A stretch of 13,010 nt of DNA from AWTP1-13 sp035714005. Its GTDB lineage: Bacteria; Pseudomonadota; Alphaproteobacteria; Rhizobiales; Hyphomicrobiaceae. A program made the translations under genes and the position numbers. Under the pieces are notes generated by a model, which saw only the letters and a program-made list of their open reading frames with translations, did not search any database and was not told where the DNA came from. Positions 7,035 to 13,010 of the stretch are shown piece after piece (within the stretch, counting starts at the first letter, position 1; every line of letters starts with the position of its first letter). The stretch covers positions 1 through 13,010 of the forward strand of contig DASTMQ010000173.1 of NCBI GenBank assembly GCA_035714005.1. The letters run 5' to 3'.

Positions 7035-7900
7035 GAGCTTTGCTTCGTCTCCGCCAGCGCTAGGGTGGCAACCTGAAACGGGCGGTCATGCTGGAGCGAG
7101 GGGATGCGCCGGCGCGCCTCAGTTACCTCGGCACAGTTAAGATCAGCAACAATGACAGAAGTATGAACGCCGCCTTCGGCAACGATTTCGCCCCAGGGCG
7201 AAACGATCAGGCTGTGTCCATAGGTTTCGCGGCCGCTTTCGTGCTTGCCGGCCTGGGCTGCGGCCAAAACAAAGCAGCCATTTTCGATGGCTCGGGCGCG
7301 CATGAGCACGCTCCAATGCGCCTCGCCGGTGGGTCGGGTAAAGGCGGATGGAATGGCAAAAAAATCGGCACCCGCCTGAGCCAGTGCGCGATAGAGCTGA
7401 GGAAAGCGCAGGTCGTAGCAAACCGTCAGCCCCAACACCCCCCAGGGGAGCTGGGCCAGCACACCCTGACGGCCAGCTTGATAGTTCTTGGACTCGCGAT
7501 AGGTCTCCCCGTTGGGAAGGGCCACGTCGAACATGTGAATCTTGTCGAAGCGTGCGACAATGGTCCCGTTTGGCGCAAACAGGAAGGAGCGGTTGGCAAT
7601 CTTGTCGTCAGCAAGCAGGATCGGCATTGAACCGATATGCAGCCAAACCTTGAGCTCGAGCGCCAAGTCGCTGAACACGCCGACCGCGCGGTTGCCTGCT
7701 TCGGGCTGCACGGCGGCAAATAGGCGGGCGCGCTCCATCTCCATCAGGCTGGTGACCTCGGGGGTCTGGACGTAGTGAGCCCCCCGTCCGACCGCCTCCC
7801 GCACGAGCTCGCTCGCCTGGCGCAAATTCCGCTCCACGTCGCGTCCGGTGCACATCTGCACCAAGCCCACGCGGACTGTGGCGGTTGCTGGTCTCGACAT
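7031..7900 (-). CDS. Nit-type carbon-nitrogen hydrolase (probable deaminated glutathione amidase)
   Basis: The 289-aa protein belongs to the nitrilase superfamily. The Glu-Lys-Cys catalytic triad is visible: Glu48 in TPEVT, Lys120 in FDKIHMFDV, and Cys161 in LTVCYDLRFP. The IHMFDV and CYDLRFPQLYR segments match the NIT1/Nit2-like branch, whose members hydrolyse deaminated glutathione, a repair product made when transaminases act on glutathione by mistake; an omega-amidase role on alpha-ketoglutaramate is the alternative. Cytoplasmic, no signal peptide. It heads the four-gene operon Nit, DUF1178, histidine phosphatase, DUF2277. The ATG at 7900 has only a weak ribosome-binding site (GGAG, 12 nt away), but it gives the expected N-terminus before the VRVGLVQM strand. 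A candidate promoter lies at 7933-7960. Confidence 0.93.
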   Translation of the reverse strand: MSRPATATVRVGLVQMCTGRDVERNLRQASELVREAVGRGAHYVQTPEVTSLMEMERARLFAAVQPEAGNRAVGVFSDLALELKVWLHIGSMPILLADDKIANRSFLFAPNGTIVARFDKIHMFDVALPNGETYRESKNYQAGRQGVLAQLPWGVLGLTVCYDLRFPQLYRALAQAGADFFAIPSAFTRPTGEAHWSVLMRARAIENGCFVLAAAQAGKHESGRETYGHSLIVSPWGEIVAEGGVHTSVIVADLNCAEVTEARRRIPSLQHDRPFQVATLALAETKQSS

Positions 7901-8203
7901 CGAACAAGCGTTCTCCGGCCGTTGCTGAGGCTAGTGTAAAGCCTGGGCAGCTGCACGCAAAGTCTTGCGATCAGGCGGCTCGCCCGACCGGTAACCTCAA
8001 AACCTCGGGCCCCCGTCGGTCGAAGCCCCTAAAGTCGCCCAGCCTTGCTCTATTTTGCTTGGCACGCCGGCGGCGCGGTCGAGCGCATGGCTTGAGCTTG
8101 GGCCGGGCGGAGGGAGGCGTCGGCATCCAGCTTGGCACTTGCTTGCGTACCCCCGCACTTTGAGCGCATTGAACCGGCGGCTGGCGCCAACTAGCTTGGC
8201 GTC
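7901..8203. other. 303-bp divergent intergenic region without a recognisable gene
   Basis: This gap separates the Nit operon (minus) from the methyltransferase (plus). Reading frames on both strands give only low-complexity peptides with no family resemblance and no good ribosome-binding site. It contains competing inverted repeats: GCCCGA (7982-7987) with TCGGGC (8005-8010), and CGACCG (7985-7990) with CGGTCG (8017-8022). The stretch CTTGGCAC occurs twice (near 8060 and 8132). In many alphaproteobacteria comF and grxC occupy this junction; I see neither, nor clear remains. Confidence 0.5.
7933..7960 (-). promoter_or_regulatory. Candidate promoter of the Nit-DUF1178-phosphatase-DUF2277 operon
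   Basis: On the minus strand TTGCGT (7955-7960) and TACACT (7933-7938) are 16 nt apart, placing a transcription start about 26 nt before the ATG at 7900. The -35 box is a poor match (3/6) and the -10 a fair one (4/6). Confidence 0.35.
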
Positions 8204-9112
8204 ATGGGCGACGAGCCTCTCATTTTTGACCGTGCTTTGCTGCGCCAGCGCCGGCATCGGGCCGCGCCAGCGGCCAGTGGCCACGATTTTCTGATCGCAC
8301 GGGCAGCGGAGGATCTGATCGAGCGGCTAACGATGGTGCGGCGCCGGTTCCCCATTGCCCTCAATCTGGGCGCCCATCACGGGCTGCTCGGCGCCCGGCT
8401 GCAGTCGCTCCCCGGCGTCGAGGTCGTTATCCAGATGGAGGTGGCTCGGGGGCTCCTGTGGCAATGCAGCGGCCTGCGGGTGCAAGCCGACGAGGAGGCG
8501 CTGCCCTTCCGCAGCCAGGCCCTCGATCTTGTCGTATCAGCGCTGGTGCTACAACTCGTCAACGACCTCCCGGGCACGCTGGTGCAGATCCGCCACGCCC
8601 TAAAGCCGGACGGGCTGTTGCTCGCGGCGGTGCTCGGTGGTGCTACCCTGCACGAGTTGCGCACCGCGTTCTTTCTTGCCGAAGAGGAGGTGGAGGGCGG
8701 CGCCAGTCCTCGAGTGGCTCCTTTCGCAGATGTTAGGGAATTGGGTGCCCTCCTGCTGCGCGCTGGATTCGCGCTGCCGGTTGTCGACGCCCAGACCGTG
8801 ACCGTCACCTATCCCGACGCGCTGGCGCTGATGCGGGAGCTTAAGGCCGCGGGCGCCGGCAATGCCCTGCAGGCGCGACGCCGTCGCCCCCTCCGGCGAA
8901 CCACGCTACTGCGTGCCGCTGAGCATTATGCCGACCGCTTCGGCTTGCCGAACGGACGCGTCCCGGCCACCTTTGAGGTCGTCACACTAACGGGCTGGGC
9001 GCCACACGAAAGTCAGCAGCAGCCGCTGCGACCGGGATCGGCCACGGCGCGGCTTGCCGAGGCGCTGGGAACGGTGGAACGGACGCTCCGCCCACCTGCG
9101 GATGAGAGTTAG
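8204..9112 (+). CDS. NDUFAF5/BioC-like SAM-dependent methyltransferase-fold protein
   Basis: The 302-aa protein opens with FDRALLRQRRHRAA (8-21), a conserved start in the alphaproteobacterial relatives of the mitochondrial complex I assembly factor NDUFAF5. The SAM-binding motif I region is LNLGAHHG (53-60). Further conserved segments are ADEEALPF (95-102), LVNDLPGTLVQIRHALKPDG (118-137), GGASPRVAPFADVRELG (165-181) and GWAPHESQQQPLRPGSA (about 269-285). NDUFAF5 hydroxylates an arginine of a complex I subunit; whether this bacterial homologue does so or methylates something is not known from sequence. The ATG at 8204 has no clear ribosome-binding site, but the conserved N-terminus begins directly after it. 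Its stop overlaps the convergent pilin stop by 4 nt. Motif I carries Asn54 and His57-His58 where family members usually have Asp and a Gly-rich turn. Confidence 0.87.
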   Translation: MGDEPLIFDRALLRQRRHRAAPAASGHDFLIARAAEDLIERLTMVRRRFPIALNLGAHHGLLGARLQSLPGVEVVIQMEVARGLLWQCSGLRVQADEEALPFRSQALDLVVSALVLQLVNDLPGTLVQIRHALKPDGLLLAAVLGGATLHELRTAFFLAEEEVEGGASPRVAPFADVRELGALLLRAGFALPVVDAQTVTVTYPDALALMRELKAAGAGNALQARRRRPLRRTTLLRAAEHYADRFGLPNGRVPATFEVVTLTGWAPHESQQQPLRPGSATARLAEALGTVERTLRPPADES

Positions 9113-9324
9113 GGCGCGCGGTCCTGCATCGCGTTGGTGATCTTGTTGCTGGTGCTGCTCCAGCTGCTGCCGTTGCCGGCACCGAGCGCCTTCAGCCCGG
9201 CGAGCATACCGACGGCGACCAGCACGGCAATGAGGCCGTACTCGACCGATGTCGCCCCGCCGCAGTCGCGCAGGAGGCGGCCGAAGGCGCCGTGGCTCTG
9301 CCGCCAGCCAATACGGATCATCAT
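9109..9324 (-). CDS. Flp family type IVb pilin
   Basis: The 71-aa product has the layout of a Flp prepilin: a short basic leader (1-23) ending in Gly23, a predicted prepilin-peptidase cut Gly23|Ala24, the required Glu28 at mature position +5 (ATSVE), and a single hydrophobic helix (about 30-50) that would form the fibre core. The tail is Ser/Gly/Asn-rich. The chosen ATG at 9324 follows a GGGAGAGG tract by 8 nt; a second ATG at 9321 is equally possible. A GTG at 9369 would overlap the mutT stop as GTGA and add 15 residues, but it has a weaker site and an unusually long leader. No tad assembly, secretin or prepilin-peptidase gene lies within the window, so any pilus machinery must be encoded elsewhere. 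It is probably cotranscribed with mutT. Confidence 0.85.
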   Translation of the reverse strand: MMIRIGWRQSHGAFGRLLRDCGGATSVEYGLIAVLVAVGMLAGLKALGAGNGSSWSSTSNKITNAMQDRAP

Positions 9325-9365
9325 GGCCCCTGCCTCTCCCAATCGCCGCTCGGTGCCGCCGCCGC

Positions 9366-9770
9366 TCACAGCAGATCCCGAAGCATCGCCTTCAATGGCT
9401 CATCCGCCGGCGGCATTGCATAGTCACCAAGGCGCTTCGCACGAACCCAGGCAAGCTCCTGTCCCTGTCGCGCCGTCACCGTCCCCTCCCACTTGCGACA
9501 CAAGTAAAGAGGCATCAGCAGATGGAACGCCTCATAACTGTGGCTGGCGAAGGTGAACGGCGCGAGGCACTTCGGCGTGACCCTGATCGCGAGCTCTTCT
9601 TCGAGCTCGCGGACGAGGGCCGCATCGGGTGTCTCGCCCGGCTCAACCTTGCCACCCGGAAACTCCCAGAGTCCCGCGAGCGGCCGTCCCGGAGGACGCT
9701 TGGCCAGCAGCACACGCCCGTCGGCGTCGATCAGCGCGCAGGCAACGACAAGCAGAATGTCCAAGCCCAT
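9366..9770 (-). CDS. mutT: MutT-type Nudix hydrolase (8-oxo-dGTP diphosphatase)
   Basis: MutT hydrolyses oxidised 8-oxo-dGTP to the monophosphate so that it is not built into DNA. The 134-aa protein has the complete Nudix box: Gly40, Glu46, Arg54-Glu55-Leu56 and Glu58-Glu59, with Ala61 in place of the usual Gly near the end. The preceding AGLWEFPGGKVEPGE stretch (32-46) is characteristic of the MutT branch. Length is close to that of E. coli MutT (129 aa). The ATG at 9770 gives the typical N-terminus before the LLVVACALID strand, although only a weak GGA lies upstream; an in-frame TTG at 9836 would add 22 residues unlike the family. The gene follows argJ after 161 bp and overlaps or nearly abuts the pilin gene. 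Confidence 0.93.
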   Translation of the reverse strand: MGLDILLVVACALIDADGRVLLAKRPPGRPLAGLWEFPGGKVEPGETPDAALVRELEEELAIRVTPKCLAPFTFASHSYEAFHLLMPLYLCRKWEGTVTARQGQELAWVRAKRLGDYAMPPADEPLKAMLRDLL

Positions 9771-9862
9771 GCTTGTGTTCCAGCCTAAGGGGGAGACGTT
9801 AACACTTCGGCAGAAAGGGGGGTTAAGGATTGGCAAAACATGGCAAGGCGCGATCCGAGGCG

Positions 9863-9891
9863 TTGGCCGCCCGTTAGCTCAGCGCGGCCAA
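9863..9891. repeat. 8-bp inverted repeat between argJ and mutT
   Basis: TTGGCCGC (9863-9870) and GCGGCCAA (9884-9891) are perfectly inverted around 13 nt. In the minus-strand transcript they could form a hairpin after the argJ stop at 9932. No T tract follows, so it is not a canonical intrinsic terminator; it may protect the argJ 3' end or cause partial termination before mutT. Confidence 0.45.
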
Positions 9892-9908
9892 AGCGGCTTA
9901 GAGCAGCG
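9868..9908 (+). other. tRNA 5'-half-like sequence (possible tRNA remnant)
   Basis: CGCCCGT-TA-GCTC-AG is followed 15 nt later by TTA-GAGC-A-GCG, which copies the acceptor-strand/D-arm order of a bacterial tRNA, most like tRNA-Lys. GCTC (9877-9880) can pair with GAGC (9901-9904). The D loop would be 20 nt instead of the usual 8-11. No anticodon stem, T arm (GTTCRA) or CCA end follows before argJ's stop codon, so it cannot be a working tRNA. It may be a degraded fragment or chance. Confidence 0.3.
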
Positions 9909-9931
9909 AGCGGGGGTGGCCGATGGTGAGC

Positions 9932-11182
9932 TTAGCTGCGGTAATCGGCGTTGATGGAAATGTAATCGTGCGTCAGATCGCAGGTCCACACGGTGGCCTC
10001 GCCGGAGCCGACCCCGACGTCAGCCCGGATTACAATCTCGCGGCCTTGCATGTAGTCGGCGACCGCGCGCTCGACATAATCGGGTGCGCGCTGGCCGTTG
10101 CGGGCAACCTCGTGCGGGCCGAACCAGATCGAGAGCTTGTCGCGGTCCGCCGCCTCCCCGGATTTGCCGATCGCCATCACGACGCGGCCCCAATTGGGAT
10201 CCTCGCCAAAAATAGCGGCCTTTAGAATGGGCGAATTGGCGCACGCCAACCCGATCCGGCGGGCGGCTTCCCAGCTTTCTGCCCCGCCGATTTCGACCGT
10301 CACGAACTTGGAAAGACCCTCGCCATCCTTGGCGACCTGAATGGCAAGATCGCGAAGCAACGCGTGCAAAGCAGCGTCGAATGTGGCGAGTTGGGGGTCC
10401 TGCATGCTCGCCACAGCCGGCTGGCCGCGCTTTGCTGCCGCCCCGGTCGCAAACAGAAGGCAGGTGTCGCTGGTGGAGGTATCTCCATCGATCGTCATGC
10501 AGTTGAAGGTCGTGCGCACGTGCGTTGCGAGCAGAGTTTGCAGCACCGCCGGCGGGAGAGCGGCGTCGGTGAAAACGAAGCAGAGCATCGTCGCCATGTC
10601 GGGCGCGATCATGCCTGCACCCTTGCAGAAACCGTTGATGTGAACCGGCACACCCCCAATTTCGGCCGACCGGGTCGCGAGCTTGGGATAGGTGTCGGTG
10701 GTCATGATCGCCCGCGCGCCGGTTTCGAAGGCGTCGGCGGCGGCCTGTTGGACGAGACCGTCCAAGAGATGCGCGAATTTGGCGGCATCGAGCGGTTCAC
10801 CAATCACCCCCGTTGAGGCCACATAGACTTCGTGAGGGGCGCAGCCGACCGCCTCGGCCATGGCCTGCGCGGTGAGGCGTGTCGCCTCGCTGCCCTTTTT
10901 TCCCGTAAAGGCGTTGGCATTGCCGGAATTGACAACCAGCGCACGGGCACGGCCGTGCTCAAGATTATCGCGGCACCATAGCACCGGGGCCGAGCAGGTC
11001 TTGGAGCGGGTCAGCACCCCGGCCGCGGCCGTGCCCGGGTCCATCACCGCAACCATCAAGTCGGTGCGGCCCTGGTAGCGGATACCCGCCTCACAAGCGG
11101 CCAGACGCGCCCCATCCAGTCGGGGGAGCACGGGCAGGCGCGTGGGCGCAAATGGCGACGGCTTGGCTGCGAGCTTGGCCAT
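9932..11182 (-). CDS. argJ: Bifunctional glutamate N-acetyltransferase / amino-acid acetyltransferase
   Basis: ArgJ moves the acetyl group from N-acetylornithine to glutamate, recycling acetyl units in the cyclic arginine pathway; many bacterial forms also make N-acetylglutamate from acetyl-CoA. The 416-aa precursor carries the self-cleavage site in KGAGMIAPDMATML (187-200): cleavage falls between Ala197 and Thr198, and Thr198 becomes the nucleophile of the beta chain. The oxyanion-hole pair Thr124-Gly125 lies in ASTGVIGEPLD, and NSGNANAFTG (85-94) and the C-terminal DLTHDYISINADYRS ending are typical. Asp195 sits where Asn or His is common. The ATG at 11182 has a GGGAGGGA site just upstream. 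It starts 33 nt after the isomerase stop, so the two are probably cotranscribed. Cytoplasmic. Confidence 0.97.
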   Translation of the reverse strand: MAKLAAKPSPFAPTRLPVLPRLDGARLAACEAGIRYQGRTDLMVAVMDPGTAAAGVLTRSKTCSAPVLWCRDNLEHGRARALVVNSGNANAFTGKKGSEATRLTAQAMAEAVGCAPHEVYVASTGVIGEPLDAAKFAHLLDGLVQQAAADAFETGARAIMTTDTYPKLATRSAEIGGVPVHINGFCKGAGMIAPDMATMLCFVFTDAALPPAVLQTLLATHVRTTFNCMTIDGDTSTSDTCLLFATGAAAKRGQPAVASMQDPQLATFDAALHALLRDLAIQVAKDGEGLSKFVTVEIGGAESWEAARRIGLACANSPILKAAIFGEDPNWGRVVMAIGKSGEAADRDKLSIWFGPHEVARNGQRAPDYVERAVADYMQGREIVIRADVGVGSGEATVWTCDLTHDYISINADYRS

Positions 11183-11215
11183 GATCCCTCCCGACGGCGG
11201 GCGATCGGCCTGCCG

Positions 11216-12073
11216 CTACTGCTTTGGCGGGGACGGCATCCGATCGCTTTCGACCGACTTCTTAATGTCTGGATCGATGTACTCGATCTGGGCCTTGCCG
11301 CGCAATTCGCCGGCGAGCTGTTGCGCCTTCTTATGGATCATGGAGGCCCGCACCCGATCCTTGACATCCTCGAAGGCGGGCGCACTACGCTGCCGCCGCT
11401 CATCGAGCTTAACAATATGCCAGCCGAACTGGGTCTCGAAGGGCTCTCCGACCTCGCCGGGCTTGAGTTTGAAGGCCGCCTCCTCGAACTGCGGCACCAT
11501 CTGCCCGCGCGAGAAAAAGCCGAGTTCGCCGCCTTGGTCTTTCGACCCGGGGTCCTTGGAATGCTCCCGGGCAAGGGCGGCAAAGTCGCCGCCGTGCAGG
11601 ATTTTTTCGAAGAGTTCGCGGGCTTTGTCCTTGCTCTCAACCAATATGTGACGTGCGCGCACCTCATCCTCGGGTTTCAAGGCGCCGACCTGCTGGTCGT
11701 AATATTTTTTGGTCTCCGCATCGGAGACCGTGTCCTTGACGCTCTTGTCAAAATAGACGTCGCGCAGCGCCCGCCGGCGCCAATACTGCATGCGCTCATC
11801 GAAGCTCGATCCAGCGCTCAGCTTCTGTTTCTCGGCGGCATCGGCAAAGAGCTGGTTCTCGATCAGGAATTCCAGGAGCACACGGCGCTTTGTACCGTCC
11901 GGCAGGCTACCGAGATCGCTGCCAATCTCGGTTTCGGCAAGCCGCATGTCGGCCTCGGTGATGGTCTTGCCGTCCACTTTGGCGACGACACCGTCCTGTG
12001 CCCGCACCGCCAGTCCACCGAAAGCGATCAGGGCAACGGCGCATGCCGCCGTCCAGCGATGTGTCACAGTCAC
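11216..12073 (-). CDS. Exported parvulin-type peptidyl-prolyl cis-trans isomerase
   Basis: This 285-aa protein catalyses proline isomerisation during folding of exported proteins, like SurA/PpiD/PrsA. A Sec signal peptide spans about residues 1-25 with a likely cut at VRAQ. An N-terminal chaperone-like helical region follows (about 28-130), then the parvulin domain (about 135-226) with ARHILVESKDKARE, the FAALAREHSKDPGSKDQGGELGFFSRGQM stretch broken into HSKDPGSK and GGELGFF, and a final GWHIVKLDER. A charged tail ends it. I choose the GTG at 12073, because AGGA lies 7 nt upstream and it places the signal peptide at the very N-terminus; an in-frame TTG at 12151 would put 26 unlikely residues before it. 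It is divergent from secA across 351 bp and precedes argJ by 33 nt. No lipobox is seen, so it should be soluble in the periplasm. Confidence 0.92.
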   Translation of the reverse strand: MTVTHRWTAACAVALIAFGGLAVRAQDGVVAKVDGKTITEADMRLAETEIGSDLGSLPDGTKRRVLLEFLIENQLFADAAEKQKLSAGSSFDERMQYWRRRALRDVYFDKSVKDTVSDAETKKYYDQQVGALKPEDEVRARHILVESKDKARELFEKILHGGDFAALAREHSKDPGSKDQGGELGFFSRGQMVPQFEEAAFKLKPGEVGEPFETQFGWHIVKLDERRQRSAPAFEDVKDRVRASMIHKKAQQLAGELRGKAQIEYIDPDIKKSVESDRMPSPPKQ

Positions 12074-12204
12074 GTGATGGTCCTCGAATTGTGCTAGGAT
12101 TTTCCTCGCCAAAAGCCCGCCGATCCATAACCGAGCCCTCGCCCAGGGCAAAGTTACGTTTGCGTCATGGGTAAAGTGTGGCGCGGGCGGCTGCTATCCC
12201 TTCG

Positions 12205-12233
12205 TTGACAAGGGTATTGGGGCTCCTTATCTG
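12205..12233 (+). promoter_or_regulatory. Candidate secA promoter
   Basis: A perfect -35 TTGACA (12205-12210) is followed after 17 nt by TATCTG (12228-12233), a 3/6 match to the -10 consensus. The transcription start would be near 12240, about 185 nt before the secA ATG. Confidence 0.45.
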
Positions 12234-12314
12234 GAATAGGCCCGGCGGGACCGGCTATTCGCAGGCGCTTCTTCGCGCGGGTTCAGGCTTTCCCTGCAGT
12301 GAGATAACGCTCGC

Positions 12315-12338
12315 GAAGCCCGGCGCAGGTCCGGCTTC
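12315..12338 (+). repeat. Stem-loop in the secA 5' leader
   Basis: GAAGCC-C-GG (12315-12323) pairs with CCGGCTTC (12331-12338), giving an 8-bp stem with one bulged C and a 7-nt loop. It ends 86 nt before the secA ATG and is not followed by a T tract, so a structural or regulatory role is more likely than termination. Confidence 0.4.
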
Positions 12339-12424
12339 TACAGTGGCGGCCAACTTGTGCTATTGGCACGGCGAGGGTTCGGAGGGCTGCCGCGACCCGG
12401 CGCGTGAAGTGAGGAACCTTTTGC

Positions 12425-13010
12425 ATGCTGTCCATCGGCACTTTAGCTGCCAAAGTGTTCGGCAGCTCCAATGACCGCAAAGTCAAATCCTACCGACCCA
12501 GGGTTGCGGCCATCAACGCCCTCGAACCGGAAATGGTGCGGCTCTCCGATGCCGAGCTCAGGGCCCGAACGGACGTCTTGCGCAAGCAATTGGCCGATGG
12601 CACCCCGCTCGATGAGTTGCTGGTACCGGCGTTTGCGACCGTACGCGAAGCGGCGAAGCGAACCTTGGGTCAGCGCCATTTCGATGTGCAGTTGATCGGC
12701 GGCATGGTGCTGCACCAGGGCAAGATCTCCGAGATGAAGACCGGCGAAGGCAAGACGCTGGTTGCGACCCTTCCGGTCTATCTCAACGCCCTCACCGGAC
12801 GCGGTGTCCATGTCGTCACAGTCAACGACTATCTCGCCAAGCGCGACGCCGAGTGGATGGGCGCCATCTACAGGTTTCTTGGACTGAGCGTCGGCTGCAT
12901 CGTACACGAACTCGACGATGAGCAGAGGCGCACGCAGTACGCCTGCGATGTAACCTACGGCACCAACAACGAACTTGGCTTCGACTATCTGCGCGACAAC
13001 ATGAAGTACC
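12425..13010 (+). CDS. secA: Protein translocase ATPase SecA (5' part; runs off the right edge)
   Basis: SecA is the motor that pushes unfolded preproteins through SecYEG using ATP. The first 195 codons are present out of a usual length near 900. The N-terminus has the expected amphipathic helix and LAAKVFGSSNDRKVKSYRP (7-25). A FDVQLIGGMVLHQGKISEMK stretch (86-105) contains the Q-motif region. Walker A is MKTGEGKT (104-111) with Lys110 and Thr111. VVTVNDYLAKRDAEWMG (130-146) and DVTYGTNNELGFDYLRDNM (175-193) are characteristic SecA nucleotide-binding-domain motifs. The ATG at 12425 follows AGGA by 9 nt and gives the standard start. No frameshift is seen. It is divergent from the exported isomerase, and a leader of about 185 nt may carry regulation. 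Confidence 0.98.
   Translation, partial: MLSIGTLAAKVFGSSNDRKVKSYRPRVAAINALEPEMVRLSDAELRARTDVLRKQLADGTPLDELLVPAFATVREAAKRTLGQRHFDVQLIGGMVLHQGKISEMKTGEGKTLVATLPVYLNALTGRGVHVVTVNDYLAKRDAEWMGAIYRFLGLSVGCIVHELDDEQRRTQYACDVTYGTNNELGFDYLRDNMKY

Larger units (their letters stand above)
12074..12424. other. 351-bp divergent regulatory region between the isomerase and secA
   Basis: This region must hold the promoters for both genes. The best plus-strand promoter is at 12205-12233, which would give secA a leader of about 185 nt. That leader contains a stem-loop at 12315-12338. A plus-strand frame of 98 codons (12178-12474) crosses the leader and overlaps the secA start out of frame; it has a weak start and poor codon use, so I do not call it a gene. 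No clear minus-strand promoter for the isomerase was found. Confidence 0.5.

Noticed and set aside
8131..8147. Possible sigma54 promoter (TGGCAC followed by TTGC) upstream of the methyltransferase
   Set aside because: The GG and GC elements are separated by 9 nt rather than the required 10, a spacing change that normally abolishes sigma54 recognition, and no activator gene is near.
11321..12097. A 258-codon plus-strand frame opposite the isomerase gene
   Set aside because: It is the antisense of a well-supported parvulin gene, with no ribosome-binding site and no recognisable domain.
12178..12474. 98-codon frame in the secA leader as a real gene
   Set aside because: GTG start without a good ribosome-binding site, codon use unlike the neighbours, and overlap with both the candidate promoter and the secA start. 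Kept only as a hypothesis under findings.

Overview
The window looks like a chromosomal housekeeping segment from a GC-rich alphaproteobacterium, possibly of the Rhodospirillales/Rhizobiales type. The evidence is the set of recognisable proteins (AsmA-like, GalE, HU-like, DUF2277, Nit-type amidase, DUF1178, NDUFAF5-like methyltransferase, bifunctional ArgJ, parvulin, SecA), the divergent pairing of secA with a parvulin-argJ-mutT cluster, and GC-rich codon use. No species can be named from the sequence alone. I see no transposase, phage gene, CRISPR array, toxin-antitoxin pair or defence system.

Layout. At the left edge (1-900) a tRNA-Phe(GAA) gene with a strong sigma70-type promoter lies on the minus strand, with a possible gene start running off the edge below it and an unrecognised secreted protein upstream. 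At 1074-3158 (+) is an AsmA-family envelope protein, convergent with galE (minus, 3252-4250). Divergent from galE is a four-helix membrane protein of unknown function (4410-5078, +), followed by an HU/IHF-family DNA-binding protein with an N-terminal extension (5254-5589, +) and a clear intrinsic terminator.

From 7900 down to 5635 a tight minus-strand operon runs: Nit-type amidase, DUF1178 zinc-ribbon protein, exported histidine phosphatase, DUF2277 protein. The first two junctions are 4-nt stop/start overlaps. A 303-bp gap without a recognisable gene separates it from an NDUFAF5-like methyltransferase (8204-9112, +).

The right third is a minus-strand cluster, read from 12073 leftward: exported parvulin-type peptidyl-prolyl isomerase, argJ, mutT, and a lone Flp-type pilin. 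secA starts divergently at 12425 and runs off the right edge after 195 codons. The isomerase and SecA fit together functionally: SecA drives export across the inner membrane and the isomerase would fold exported proteins in the periplasm. ArgJ (arginine synthesis) and MutT (nucleotide pool cleaning) are ordinary housekeeping neighbours.

I did not find a convincing undescribed system. The most interesting leftovers are a 5'-tRNA-half-like sequence between argJ and mutT, a long structured secA leader, a 15-bp palindrome overlapping a candidate promoter in the galE divergent region, the isolated pilin gene, and several small proteins of unknown function.
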